NCBI RefSeq assembly: GCF_036711975.1
Contig: NC_091973.1
Location: 15,686,001 to 15,750,000, forward strand
DNA length: 64,000 nt
DNA from: Onthophagus taurus
Taxonomy: Eukaryota > Arthropoda > Insecta > Coleoptera > Scarabaeidae
Reading direction: 5' to 3'
This document shows, one piece after another, positions 28,208-40,192 of this stretch. The notes below the pieces were generated by a model that saw nothing but the letters and a program-made list of their open reading frames with translations, made no database searches and was not told the origin of the DNA. How positions within the stretch are numbered: position 1 is the stretch's first letter; every line of letters starts with the position of its first letter. A program made the translations under genes and the position numbers.

Positions 28208-30439
28208 TTATGAGACATTATTGTGCGTTAATTGTCTCAAAATAAATAATTCACTGCTAAGATTCTTTATATATCGACTTAGATAAGTGACCATACCAAT
28301 AAATCTTAATAATCCTCCCTTATCATTCGGAACTGGAAATTTCTTTATGGCATCGACCTTTTCCTGATCTACCTTTAAGCCATCACAAGATAATATATGA
28401 TCATAAAATTTTACTGACTGTTTACACAGTTTTAATTTCTTTTTGTTTAATTTACAATTGTTCTCGCGTAGTTTTTTGAATAAATTTTCTAAATTTCTAT
28501 TATGATCTACATATGCTTCTTCCTCTGTATTACCTGATCCGTAAATAAGAATGTCATCCGCCAAAACCTCAATGCCTTTTAAGTCATGTAATATATTTTG
28601 TATTTTTACTTGAAAAATTTCAGGTGCCGCTGTTATACCAAATGGCATCGTTTTCCACCTATACTTTCCAAAAGGTGTCCAAAATGTTGTTATTTTACTA
28701 CTACATTCCGATAGTTTGACTTGCCAAAAACCCTTCTTTGTGTCTACTGTTGAAAAAACTTTGGCTTTACCCAACTCTGGCAATACTTCATCAACCGTGG
28801 TGAATTGCCAATGTAGTCTTTTCATGACTTTATTTAATGGAATCGGGTCCAAACATATTCTAAATGTTTTTTCCTTCTTTACTAATAAAATGTTACTCAC
28901 CCAATCTGTGTTATGATCTTCTTTGGTAATTATACCTTCTTTCTCTAAATGTATGAATTTTTCTTTTAAATCTTTTCTCAATGCTGTTGGAACTCTTCTT
29001 GGTGGTTGCCTCATTGGTCTTGCCTCTTCCTCCAGCTCAATTTCTACTTCCCCTGGTAGAGATCCATATCCTTTGAAAATATCTTCATAATCTTCTACTA
29101 TATTTTGAGCCTGTTGCTTTAATTTGAACAAATTGTTACATTCAATTTTTACTTCATTACAATATTTCACTAAACCTAACTCTTTACTAGCTTTAGCTGA
29201 CAATAACAAACCGTGATCTATATCAACTACTACAAACTTAATGTTGTATATTTTATTATAACGTTTACATTTAAGATAAAGTTCACCGATGACTGGTAAT
29301 TTTTTATCGGAAATACAATACAAGCGGTGAGATGATTCACTCAGTTTAATCGAATTAGTTTTTAATAATTTATTTAAATTTTCATACCCTACTATGCAAA
29401 CGTTTGCGCCAGTGTCAATGTCACATTGCACTTTCAGCCATTTATCATTAAAAAGAAAATCTAGTTCTGCAATAACATCACCGCCACTTGAAGAATTATC
29501 TATAATTTTTTCTATTCGGAGTTCTTCATTATCATCCGAGTCTTCCTCATTTTCTTTTAATTCTTTTACTTTCCTACCTTTCTTATCTTCTTTCTTCTTT
29601 CCATCGTTTCTCTTGACATACTTCTGGTCTTTCTTGCACACTATAGCAAAATGATTTGTTCCTTTACATATGTTGCATTGTTTTCCATAAGCTTTACAAA
29701 GTCCTTTCTTGAATTCATGGTTTTCTCCACAAAATCGACATTTGTTTCTATAATTTATTATCTTGTTTACATTTCCTTCCCCTACTTGAATTTCCTCTAG
29801 TCTTTTCGTTGTTATTTCTTCAATTTTACACATATCAATGCATGTTTCCAAGGTAAGATCTGATTTAGACATTAATCTTTTTCTTAAATCTTTATTCTTA
29901 ATTCCGAGTACGATTCTGTCCCTCAATAAATCATTGGTAAAATTTGCAAAATCGCATTTCACTACCAACAACTGCAATTTCATTAAATAATCATCAAACG
30001 ATTCATTATCCCCTTGTTTACAGCTGTTGAATATTGCTCTATCGTAGATTACATTTTTCTTTACTGCCAATTTCTTTATTATTGCAGCTATTACACTTTC
30101 TACATTATTTAACTCGTCTTCAGAAAGATTAAATCTATTGTATTTTATTCTTGCATTATCACCCAATGTAGCAAAAAACGTTTTAACTTTCTTCTTCTTC
30201 TCACTATCGGGCCATTTGTCGATTCCGGACACTATTTCATAATCCTTCCAATTTTCAACAAAATGATCAAAGTTTTGCGATACATCGCCCTTGTTTACTT
30301 CTAATGGTGAAGGCCATGGAATACTTGCTTGTTGTTGCAATGTTTTCTCGGATCGCGTTACTTTTATTTCTTCGCTTAATAACCTCAATGTTTCTGTCTG
30401 TTGCGTTAAAAGATTTACCAAATTGGCAGGTAACGACAT
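28208..30439 (-). pseudogene. gypsy-1 Gag-protease-reverse transcriptase
   Basis: The ATG at 30439 opens a 743-residue frame. Gag occupies the first 220 residues. Cys/His zinc-knuckle-like motifs follow (CRFCGENHEF, CNICKGTNHFAIVC at about 230-270). The aspartic protease has CDIDTGANVC. The RT has RICLDPIPLNK, PFGITAAPEIFQ and the catalytic VLADDILIY. The frame is open to its premature end at 28208, where a small duplication shifts the frame before RNase H. It is the best-preserved retroelement frame in the window. Confidence 0.92.
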
Positions 30440-30461
30440 GTTTACTTATTAGAATGTACCA

Positions 30462-30482
30462 TTCGTCACACACCTGACACCA
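30462..30482 (-). promoter_or_regulatory. primer-binding site of gypsy-1
   Basis: On the minus strand, TGGTGTCAGGTGTGTG directly follows the 5' LTR. TGG matches the CCA end of a tRNA. Which tRNA was not determined. Confidence 0.75.
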
Positions 30483-30648
30483 TGTTATATTAAACTCCGT
30501 TTAATATTAAAACTGTATTTTATTATTAGATTCAAAACAGCTTCGCTTCTTGCTAGTTCTTACATGCCATTCTCTAACCTCTAATGTCTTTTTTATTACC
30601 AACCTAAAACTCTTAAAACTGAAATAACTAACTTAACTATATATAACA
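30483..30648 (-). repeat. gypsy-1 5' LTR
   Basis: 166 bp, bounded by TGTTATATT and TATATAACA, followed by the CTATC target duplication at 30649-30653. Confidence 0.93.
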
Positions 30649-30653
30649 CTATC

Positions 30654-31389
30654 TATCAAGTTAATTCTATTGTTGACGATGTATTTGGTTTTGATTATTA
30701 ATTGTATGTTTAAAAAATTGAATCAGAAATTTTGATATTTTATATTTACTTGAATTAATAGATGAAATAATTGGTCTAATAGGGTAATTAATTTTATGTA
30801 ATTTGATTAGAGTATGCTAACGGAATTCTGGGGTTCATTGGTGATAATTTAAATGCATTTAAGTTATGTTGTTTTAGAAAATCGTTGGAATGGTTTAATA
30901 TGTTTCTCGTTTTTAGGTGAAAGGATGCTATTGGATTTTTCTTTATTTCTGTAAAGTTATTATTTGTCAAAAATTCTAAAGTTTTGGAAATATAAGTTTT
31001 TTAATCTATAAAGACCAAACCTGCATTCTTATCTGCATTAGTAACAACAATAGAGTTTGACTTAAGTTTTTGTTTAAGCTTACATATAGTTCTGGCTTCC
31101 TCTTGATTTTGTACTGAATTGGTGGTTTTGTTTTTTTGATCCTTCTTTTCTTTCTTCTTCAAAATATCTATGACATCCATTCTTAGGCGGTCTTAGTCTG
31201 GAGCACCGTTGGCAGCACTTTAGAGATCGATAGCTAATTTCGGCAGGTCCAAATGTGTGGGTTTTATGGCGTATTTGTGTCCTTTATTAAGCAGATCCAG
31301 TTCTTTTTTGGAATAAAGATATACTAATATGCACTTAAACAATAGACTTTATTTAATACTAATTGTGCCTTGACCGGTTTCGCCTTTTT
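30654..31389 (-). pseudogene. Penelope-like element B, N-terminal part
   Basis: Minus-strand translation shows NSIVVTNADKNAGLV at about 31020-31070 and KLHKINYPIRPIISS at about 30740-30790, both standard PLE blocks. Stops occur. The 5' part with a TTTCGCC-TTTT signature reaches 31389, where the Kolobok element begins. The other half of the PLE terminus continues at 34125 (GGCATCTTCAGAAGG). Confidence 0.75.
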
Positions 31390-31788
31390 TTAAGGGGATT
31401 CACCACTGAAAATAGTGAAAATTCATTAAATTAAAAAAAAAATTTTGACTGAATAAGAATATAGTAGCCTAAGACCTATATCTTAACCTTAAGTATGAAA
31501 AAAATAACATTTTTACTAGATACCTCTTATTTTTTGCTAAAAACATCTTGATCTTTATTTCTTTGATATATTTTCATTATAAATATGTAAACCACATATT
31601 TACATCTTGTTTCATATATATATTCAATAATTATACTCTTTTATATTCATTACTCTATGCTAAAGAAGAAGAAGAAGAAGTAGTAATAGAATAAAAACAA
31701 AACAACTTCTCTGTCATTTGTTATTCTGCTGTTGAGTTTTAGGTTGTTTGTTTTGAGTAAAGTTTAGTTCAGTTTTATGCAATAAAGT

Positions 31789-32181
31789 ATGGGAAGAGTC
31801 AAGAATACAAGAAAAAATGATGCTAGAAGAAATAAGGAAAATATTGCAAAGCGGTATGAAATGCAATCTGCAAGTCTTGCAAGTATTGATATAGACACAG
31901 GAATCAATGATGAAAGTGAGGTTATGTTACTACCCAATGATAATGTTACTGTACCAAGTACATCTGAACCAGGTACCTCATGTTTTAATAATGAGAATGA
32001 AGTTCCCGATAAACCTACAAGCTTCGCGCTTTATAATAGCTATAAAACAGAAGTCACATTTGACGATAATGCGCCTAACTATATTTTGGTAGATGGAAAC
32101 AAACTATCAAATTTTATGGAAACGTTTCCTTGTCCTGAGTGTGCAGGGAATCTTCAAGTCCTTCAAATGCCTTCAAAGTGA
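31789..32181 (+). pseudogene. Kolobok transposase, N-terminal piece
   Basis: The ATG at 31789 opens MGRVKNTRKNDARRNKEN, a basic start. A Ser/Thr/Glu-rich region follows, then a zinc-motif start (CPECAGNLQV). The frame shifts at about 32175. Family-like sequence continues in another frame (a HECDYK-type Cys/His pair, then YDVNRRVV) to about 32330. Confidence 0.72.
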
Positions 32182-32305
32182 TATGCACATGTTTTTAATA
32201 TATGGTGTCACGAATGCGATTACAAAAATAATTTTGAAACGTCTAACAAAACAGTCGAACATGAGGGCTCGACTTCACGCTTATCGTACGATGTAAACCG
32301 AAGGG

Positions 32306-33400
32306 TTGTACAAAAATTTGTACGGTCTAGTAGTGGACTATGAAGTTTTATTCAAATACTGCAGGGTTTGCGATAAAATGAAAAAGAAGCTGGATTCAGG
32401 AACAGATAGATTTCAAGCATGGTTTGAAAGGCACAGTCCTAATTGCCAAAAAAATTATGATGGGTCTTCGCCGTCTATGGAGACTGAGGCTGCGGAGCGC
32501 ATATGGAAAAGATCGGAAAAATACGGGTTCCGTTATACTACATTAGTGTCAGATGGTGATTTTAAAACGTTTAGACACCTTACAGATCTAAATCTATACG
32601 AAACTCCAATTGAAAAAGAAGAATGTTTGAACCATGTAGCCAGTCGCCTTGGAACTGGCCTCCGCAAAATCGTTTCGGAAAACACCGAAAAAGGCAAAAC
32701 CTTGGGAGGTAAGTCATATGGCAGTTTGAAATTGACAACTATAAACAAACTGACTACTTACTATAGAAATGCAGTTCAAATCAATTTAGGAGATGTAAAA
32801 AAAATTAAAAATGCTGTCCTTGCAACTCTGTCCCATTGCTCCTCTACTGACGATAAACCGAATCACCAAAAGTGCCCGAAGAGAAATGAATCATGGTGTT
32901 TTTATAGCCGGGCCATTGCCAAAGGTGAAATACCTGGCCTTCACAAGGATAATGTGAAAACCCCGTTGACTGAGAGAGTGGTTTCCAAAATTCTACCACT
33001 ATATCAGCGTCTTGCTAGTGATGAGTTACTCGCCAGGGGCGTCTCCGGAAAAACACAAAACGCCAACGAGGCTTTGCATGGCGTAATTTGGACAAAATGT
33101 CCCAAAAATACCTTCGCATCTCGAAGTAAACTACAGATGCAGGTGTGTGAAGCAATATGCCAATATAATACTGGCTATAGGCAAGCCATATCTAACCTTC
33201 AAATGTCAATTGGTCTTAGCCCTGGAAGAAACGCTGCCAAGATTGCCAAGCGCTTCGACAATAAAAGACTAGCACTGGCACAGAAACGTAAAAAGATGAA
33301 CTTCACAGAGTACAGAAGGAAGTTGAGACATGCACAGCTTGAGGAGGAAAACAGGAAAATAGAAGCGGAGGGGAAAACATATGGTGCCGGTGAATTTTGA
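32306..33400 (+). pseudogene. Kolobok transposase, C-terminal piece
   Basis: The frame has VVDYEVLFKYCRVC, NYDGSSPSMET, LVSDGDFKTFRHL (a catalytic Asp region), KEECLNHVASRLG and NANEALHGVIW, all like Kolobok/Mutator-like transposases. Between YDVNRRVV and VVDYEVL, where the family normally carries a D-G-[ST]-W-type catalytic block, essentially no sequence remains. The copy therefore looks internally deleted and catalytically dead. Confidence 0.82.
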
Positions 33401-34120
33401 ACGTCAACGACCGAACTCTGTTTTATTTTACGATGTATATATATATTTTATTGAACACTGATATGGTAATGTGACCTAATATTGATGTATAATACAAGCT
33501 TTTGACCTAATATATTGTGTAAATTTATTTCACAACCATAAACTAAAACATATACTTCAAATATTAGTGTTGAACATACGTTTTATTTCAAATGCAGTTT
33601 TCCGAAAGTTTTAAATTCGACAAATTTTCAGACAAAAATTGATATATCTTGAGAACCAATTTAGATAGAGAGTTCATACTTTCACCACATATTCAGTAGA
33701 TCTTTTACTAAATATTTAGGTAAAATTAGATTTTTAGGTGCATATGCTGCTTAGAAACATAATTATATATATATATATATATATGTTTTTTGAAAAAAAG
33801 TAAAAAATAGTCTATGATTTTTTGAAAACCACTAAAGCTACCTAAATAAATCTACCTAAATATTTAAAATAGATCATTATCTTCAAAATAAGACCATGAT
33901 CAGTGCAATATGTTGAAAAGTTTTTTAGATATATCACTTTGAAATATGGTCTGAAAAACGTGGAAAAAAATTCATTTTTATTAGCTGTAGCCTGTACATG
34001 ACAACTTTTTGGCCATTTCATATTTTTGTATTTTTATAACCTACTACACATTAGAAAAAATAGTTAGGCCATTTTTATTGTGTATTTAAAAAAAAAGTAT
34101 TTTTTCAGTGGTGAATCCCC
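33401..34120. other. Kolobok 3' noncoding region
   Basis: AT-rich 3' UTR and subterminal sequence with a short (TA)n run near 33766-33784. No open frame. Confidence 0.6.
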
Positions 34121-34679
34121 TTAAGGCATCTTCAGAAGGCTTCCTATTACAAAAAAATATATTGTTATAATGTTGTATTCTTAAAAAGGTAACCAGACAA
34201 CATGTGTTGTCTGGTTACAATTAAAAAAATTACGTCAAATTATCGAATATTTGAAAACTTGTTGTGTTGTTTCGTAGAGAACATATTAAAATCAATAATT
34301 ATACTATAAGTACGAAGGCTTTCACGGCCGATATTAATTAAACTAAAACTAGAACTAACACTAGCACTATCACAAGAACTAACACTAGACCTAGAACTAG
34401 AATCTTTCGGGTTAAGCCGTGTGTTTTTTGAAAAAATGTTTGACGTTTCGGATGCCATGTTGCAACCTTCTTCAGAAACAAGTTCACTTCAAACTTGTTA
34501 AATAATTATACTAAATAACAAGAAATTATCACCAAATTATTTCAGTTATTTCAGACTTCTCGCGCATGTGTTAATTTAATTTTGAAGGCTGTTGAAGATC
34601 AAGGAAAGATGCATTTGGCGAATGCAACTGTAGCAAAGAACTAAATATATACACATTCAGAAGTTGCGGAAACCAAATA

Positions 34680-35558
34680 TTATTTATTTGGCAACCCTCG
34701 TTCTTCTGATGGTTTGTCCATCCTTTTTGGTGGTGTGAAAGGTGTCCTTAGATATAGATATAGAGGTTTACTTGTTGTTCCCGTTTGTTCGTTTAAGCAG
34801 CTGTACATAGGAAAGTTGTTCTTAAATTTATTTATTTCATAATTTTCTAGGATTTCCATTAGATGTCCTTTATTGGTCTTGTGTATTAAGGTTGCATCCT
34901 CGTTATCATTAAATTCGTGTTCTGTATTAAACATTAGATGTTTTCCAAGATTAGAATTTTGAGTCTTGTATTCATAAATTCTTTGTCCCAGCCTTCTTCC
35001 CGTTTGTCCTATATATGTTGCTCTACAAGATCTCCATTGTAATTTATATATTCCATTGTCGTCCAGTTTGTTAATCTTGTCTTTGTTGTTTATTAGGTGT
35101 CTACTCAATGTGTTATTGTTTTTGCTAGTTGATTCCAAGTTGTATTTGTTAACATTTTTTCTTATTTTCCCATTTATCTCGCCTTGATATTGTATGGTTC
35201 GATAGTTTTTATTTTCTGGTTTTTCTCTTGATGTTAACCTGGTCTTCTTGGAGAGGTTGAATTTCTGGAGCTTCGTGTTGATGAATTTTTCTATTACATC
35301 TTGTGGGTATTCGTTATTGTGAGCTATTTGTTTAATTTTATCCAGTTCTATTACTATTGTTTCTTGACTCATGTTGGAGGTGAGGGCTCTGTCTATTAGA
35401 GAATGGAACGCTGAAAATTTATGTTCATGGTGTGACTTGTATGGAATTATTATATCGGTCTGAGTTTTCTTTCGGTATATATCGTATGCTAAGTGTTTGT
35501 CTTTCTTTTCTATAGTAAGGTCTAGGAAGTTTAGTTTGTTCATTTGTTCGGTCTCCAT
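34680..35558 (-). pseudogene. PLE-C RT end and GIY-YIG endonuclease
   Basis: This 292-residue frame begins in the RT thumb (LNFLDLTI) and continues through NGIYKLQWRSC, ATYIGQTGRRLGQRI and LGKHLMFNTEHEF, the GIY-YIG domain with its zinc-finger-like linker. Catalytic Tyr, Arg and Glu-type positions appear present. It is separated from the RT core by one frame break at about 35580. Confidence 0.88.
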
Positions 35559-35582
35559 CGTAAATTTGATGTTGTTGTGGAA

Positions 35583-35855
35583 TTAGTTGATATATGTGAA
35601 AATGTTTTCGATTGTATTATTTTCTGTGATCTCTATAATAGCAAATACATCATCGTCATATCTCTTCCATAGTTTTATGTTTTTGTTATATGGGTTTTTG
35701 GGGTTGATTATCTGTTCGTTTTCTAATTTGTTGAGAAATATGACTGCCATCAATCCGCTCAGTGGAGATCCCATGGGCAGACCATCTGGGAATGTATAAA
35801 TTTTTCCTTCAAATGAGCAGAAATTTTGTTCGATGCAGATCTGAAACATTTTCAA
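35583..35855 (-). pseudogene. PLE-C RT catalytic core piece
   Basis: Contains GLPMGSPLSGLMAVIF and the catalytic motif RYDDDVFAI (YDDD in place of the more usual Y[AV]DD). Upstream and downstream continuations are in other frames, so one or two single-base indels flank it. Confidence 0.85.
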
Positions 35856-35889
35856 TATGTTTGCACTGTCCTCAGGATTATTTATTTTT

Positions 35890-36726
35890 TCATTTAAAAT
35901 TTGTTGAATTATCTCGATTGTTTCTCCAGTAGGGATTCGTATATAAATTTACAATATCGAAAGATATCATTAAATAGTTGTCTGGTAGAATGAATTTGTT
36001 AAGGTTTAGCATTAATTCTTTTTTATTCGATATGGTGTGTCTTGGTTTGAAGTCAGTGATGTCATTGAAAATACTCAACAACATTTTTGCGATTTTATGG
36101 GTGCTGGATTCTACGAAGCTTATGATAGGTCTGATGGGGTGTACTATTTTATGTAATTTAGGCGTAGCATATAATCGAGGGCTTTTAGGATTCATTGGGA
36201 TCAGCGAGTTGGGTAGTATGTTGAGTTTTATTAGGGTATCTGTAACATCCTTGATTATCTTTTTTACTTTGGAGTGAAAAGCATTAGTTGGATTTTTTGT
36301 TATTAATTTAAAATTATTCTCTCTAAGAAAATTGTTAGTCTTCTCTATATAATTATTTTTGTCCATTATTATTAATCCAGCTCCTTTGTCTGATTTTGTA
36401 ACTATCAAATCGTTATCCTTGATTTTCTGTTTAATGTTCTTCAATATCTGTTCTTGTCTTTTTTGTTTCTTCTGGGTATTGTATCTATTTCTCTTTTTGT
36501 TCTTTCCTATGTCTTCTTTGATTAATAGAGGTTGTAGTTCTCTGTGAATTTCTTCTTCTTTAAGGTGGTTACGTGTTACCGCTTCCAGCTCTATAGCGGT
36601 TCTTGTGAGGTTGGGTGTTTTGTAGATGGCATATTTTAAGCCTTTTGCTAAAAGCTTTTGTTCTTGTGTTGTGAATGTGGTCTTTGTTAAAAAAGTAGTT
36701 CTTTCGTGAAATGTGTGAGGCACCAA
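35890..36726 (-). pseudogene. PLE-C N-terminal region and RT fingers
   Basis: The frame begins with an ATG at or near VPHTFHERTTF, but family-like coding continues upstream to about 37000 with stops. The TKSDKGAGLIIMDK, KLHKIVHPIRPIIS and ISFDIVNLYTN blocks are diagnostic. A shift just after LYTN ends it. The length is close to a full PLE N-terminal part. Confidence 0.85.
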
Positions 36727-37129
36727 AAATTTGTTCCTCTCCGTTGTTTGTCTGATGTCATTTCTTTTATCTCTTCTTAAAATTTCTAGTTTTCTTTCCT
36801 CTCTTGCCCAATCTCTTGTGAGTGCCTGTTTTTGTTTTCTATGTAATGGATTGTCAGAGTTTGATAAATGTTATAAACGCTTATATTAATTCTATCGATG
36901 TTACCATAATGTTTTTTGATCTCTCTTCTTATTGTTTGTTTTGTTAATTTTCGGGTGGTGACTTTAGTTAGATGGTTTGGATATTTACCCTTAGCAAAAG
37001 TAGGTGTAAGGCTTTTTTCGAGACAAGTTTTTAAAAATCGTATATGTTGTAATTTTTATTGTAGTTTTATTTGTTGAGTTACATATTCGGTCGAGTTACA
37101 GTTCTTTTTGGTTGAAGGTAATAATGGAT

Positions 37130-37505
37130 AAATTAGTAATTCTCGGGTGAAAAGTATCTATGTGTTGAAACTGAAGGATTTACATCACTTTTTAGTAACC
37201 CGCTCATCAGCAACACTATTAGCATACACCGTTGATCTCAAACCCACAAATTCTTCCATAATTTCACAGCAATTCTCATCCTTCATTTGACCTAAAGCAG
37301 CTATATTTTGTAACGGAATGTCAAACTGATTATCAGGGCTGTAGTTAGACGTGCCAAATTTATTTAAATTCAATCTAATATCTCTATACACATCATCAGA
37401 ATCAATTAGTACGGTGAAGCTATCCGTATCTATGTAGCATAACCGAATACCTTCACCATACTTCGGTTTTAAAAAATCATAAAAAAATGTACATTAATAA
37501 TTTTG
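37130..37505 (-). pseudogene. Maverick-type DNA polymerase B relic
   Basis: Minus-strand translation includes the polymerase motif C YIDTDSF at 37419-37436, preceded by FLKPKYGEGIRL and followed by MKDENCCEIMEEFVGLRS. These are thumb-region blocks of the protein-primed family B polymerase of Mavericks. Only about 100 residues remain. A T-run indel near 37490 and the truncated upstream side show decay. It lies 25 kb from the virion module and next to PLE sequence. Confidence 0.82.
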
Positions 37506-37626
37506 AATGCTCTTAAACCGTAAAACCAACATATAGAGACCCGTTTTCATACATACATCATCCCAACTTGTCAGTAATCACTCTCTTATCAACTTAGGAG
37601 TAGTAACGGTCGTTACTGTTAGGAAC
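37506..37626. other. short gap; possible target duplication of PLE-D
   Basis: Contains CTCTCTTATCAACTT at about 37581; a matching TCTCTTATCAACA follows the PLE terminal repeat at about 38150 and 41136. This may be a target-site duplication. Confidence 0.4.
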
Positions 37627-37855
37627 TAAAGTAATTTATTGGGATACACGACCAACACGACAAAGGCTAGATAATTGAAAAGAGGCTTCCATTTATCTTT
37701 ACCGAGCTTTCGGAAATTTTATTTTTCCTTCTTCAGAGGTAACTACAATATTGAGACAACAAAAGTTACAATAATTAACAAATATGCATCTCAACAACTT
37801 ACAAAAATGGATTGCATAAAAAATTTTAACGTGTTCTTATTGTAAGTAATACTTA
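37627..37855. repeat. inverted copy of PLE-D terminal repeat
   Basis: Reverse complement of about 40908-41135, including AAGTAATTTATTGGGATAC and the TTCTTCAGAGGTAACTAC signature. PLEs commonly carry partial inverted terminal copies. Confidence 0.85.
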
Positions 37856-38011
37856 TTTTAATAGTTTCATAATTAACGTTGTAATAATTTTTAGTATTAT
37901 TTGATCTTTAATTCGTCACCTTTAGTGAATTATGAGAAGTATAGTTTTAATAAGAGATGTCTAGTGTTCAATTTTTGCGACCTCATGTTTAGCTTTGGTT
38001 TATTGATCGCA

Positions 38012-38495
38012 TTTTGTTGTCTCAATATTGTAGTTACCTCTGAAGAAGGAAAAATAAAATTTCCGAAAGCTCGGTAAAGATAAAAGGAAGCCTCTTTTCA
38101 ATTATCTAGCCTTTGTCGTGTTGGTCGTGTATCCCAATAAATTACTTTAGTCTCTTATCAACATTTTCCATAATTTTGCCGAAAACCGCATTGACGACCT
38201 ACAGAATTATTCTCGTACAAATTGCCTACTATTTCACGGAATCCCGGAACACCTAAACAAATTTTTCATTTATTGAAAGAAAATGATATCCAGCATTGTT
38301 CAATTGAATTACTATAGTCCAATATACTTGTTTTCAATTCATCCGCAATATAAATTGCTATTCGAATTTAATTTGATTTGTTTTGCGTTTCAGCGTTCTG
38401 AGTTTGCGTGGTTGTGTATACCGTTTATATAAAAGGTAGATTTGTAAAATCAGTTTTCAGTTTCAAATAAATTATTAAGTTGAACACATGTCGTT
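38012..38495. repeat. 484-bp direct repeat, copy 1 (PLE terminus plus LTR-like part)
   Basis: Almost identical to 40998-41482. The first 140 bp is PLE terminus (CTCTGAAGAAGGAAAAATAAA). The rest (from about 38151) has a TATA box (TTTATATAAAAGG) and an AATAAA, like an LTR. After it, this copy continues into PLE-D, whereas the other continues into a gypsy primer site. Confidence 0.88.
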
Positions 38496-38745
38496 GTGTC
38501 TAGTTAGTATGTACTTATGTCTTACATGTGTGGTGAATTTGAGATCAAATTGGCATTTTCTTATTCAAAGATTTTTAATAAAGTAAAGTGTATTAATATT
38601 AAAAAATAGTAATTTAAAAAATTCTAAAATGTTTAATGATAACAAGGGTTGGTTCGTCAATAATACATCTATCCAAATACGTGAAGATGTCAAAGATTTT
38701 TTGTCATAGGGACCTAAGTTTGGCTTATTTCCTGATGCCACTACT

Positions 38746-39480
38746 TTGTCTGTTCCTAAGTTGTTGGTAGATGTAGAGTCTATAATTAAAGTTTTGCCTA
38801 GTAGTTTACATAACATAAAAAGAGCTCAAGTTACAAACATTATGACTAATTTTCTTAATGGACACCAACACCTTAACAGTACCCAGTTGTTTTTGAAGAG
38901 GAGTTTGATCTCTACAAAAAGGTTTTTGAGTCTTGAAAGAGAGGACCCGATTCTTATACTAAGAGCAGATAAAGGACAGGTTACAGTAGCTATGTTTAAA
39001 TCAGAATATATATCGAAGTCTTTAGACTTATTTAATGATCAGTCCACTTATTGTGTTTTGGATAGGGACCCTACTTCAAAGATACAAAATAGAAACAATA
39101 AATTTTCAAAAAATTTATTAGAAAGGGAATACATTGATAAGAGATTGTATAACAGCCTTAGATGTCACAATGGTGTCAATGCCAAGTATTATGGGTTGCC
39201 GAAGATCCACAAGGTGATCTGTCCCTTGAGACCTATTATATCGTTTGTAGGTTTCCAAACATATCACTTGTCAAAGTTCCTGTCAGGTATTCTGAAACTT
39301 TCTTTTAGTGAGAGAACTTCCTACAATATCAAGGATACTTTCTCTTTTGTAGAGAAAATTAGGGATATAAAACTCCCACCTAACTTTATGCTTATCTCAC
39401 TTGATGTGGTGTCTCTTCACCAACATACCCCTCAACTTGGTGAGAGATATATTGTTACAAAATTGGGACCTAGTAAGTTC
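38746..39480 (+). pseudogene. PLE-D N-terminal region
   Basis: Family blocks are ILRADKGQVTVAM, YYGLPKIHK, CPLRPIISFVG and LISLDVVSL. Sequence before 38746 is also coding-like, so the start is uncertain. The frame shifts just after DVVSL, where the RT continues in the next frame. Confidence 0.85.
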
Positions 39481-40192
39481 TGTCACTCCCATTGATATGG
39501 AATTGTTTTTACAATTGATAGTGTTCCTTTTTGAGTCTTCGGTATTTACTTTCAATGATGTTATTTACAGTCAAAAATTTGGCACTCCAATGGGAAGTCC
39601 TTTAAGCCCCATCTTGGCCACAATGGTGATGGATCATCTTCTCGATCAATGTATTCCTTTGTTGGATTTTTCTCTTCCTTTTATCTACAAGTACGTGGAC
39701 GATATAATTTGCGCTGTACCTGTCGACCGCATGGACGATGTTATGGATGTGTTCAATAACTTTGATAGTCATTTACAGTTCACGGTTGAAACTGAATCTA
39801 ACTCTAGTGTTCCTTTTCTCGGTACTATTGTTATAAGAAATTTTGATCAAACTATTAGTTTAAATTGGTATACTAAGCCAACATATTCGGGGAGATATAT
39901 TAACTTTCATTCAAACCATCCTCTCAATCAGAAACTGAACACTGTGGTTGCTATGGTTAATCGTGTCAGATCCATCTCTGATGTCCGCTTTCTTGACTCT
40001 AACCTAAAAAAGCTCCGGGATATATTCGTCAACAACGGGTATCCGATAAGTCTAGTGAATAGAATTCTTTATCATAATGGTACTTACCATCGTAATATCA
40101 GTCAACCTTCTAAAGGTGACGACCAGCACGACATATCTAGCCTTCCTGACCCCCGGACCCACTTTGTTAAGATTCCCTTCGTCCCCAAGTAG
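39401..40192 (+). pseudogene. PLE-D reverse transcriptase core
   Basis: Contains FGTPMGSPLSPILATMVMD and the catalytic YKYVDDII, then VPFLGTIVIRN and LNWYTKPTYSGRYINFHS. All catalytic aspartates expected in this region are present. A stop at 40190 separates it from the endonuclease region. Confidence 0.88.

Larger units (their letters stand above)
25995..30648 (-). mobile_element. Ty3/gypsy LTR retrotransposon, nearly intact (Mag-like)
   Basis: The element is 4.65 kb in minus orientation. It has 166-bp LTRs (TGTTATATTAAAC to TATRTAACA), a 5-bp CTATC duplication, a primer-binding site, a polypurine tract, and Gag-PR-RT-RNase H-integrase in order. The two LTRs differ at about 5 of 166 positions, which suggests a fairly recent insertion. 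Two small frame lesions (28104-28210 and about 27590) are the only coding breaks seen. The order of domains and the single fused frame suit the Mag/K02A2.6-like clade. Confidence 0.93.
31394..34120 (+). mobile_element. Kolobok-type DNA transposon
   Basis: Ends are perfect 19-bp inverted repeats (GGGGATTCACCACTGAAAA) flanked by TTAA on both sides (31390-31393 and 34121-34124). TTAA duplication plus a Mutator/Kolobok-like transposase fits Kolobok. It entered the terminal repeat of a PLE. The transposase is split and internally shortened, so the copy is not autonomous. Confidence 0.9.
34121..37020 (-). mobile_element. Penelope-like element C, almost complete
   Basis: In minus orientation, coding sequence runs from about 37000 to 34680. 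The 3' region (34130-34680) carries the PLE signature GACGTTTCGGATGCCATG and CTTCTTCAGAAAC. Only a few frame breaks separate the three pieces listed below. Confidence 0.85.
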
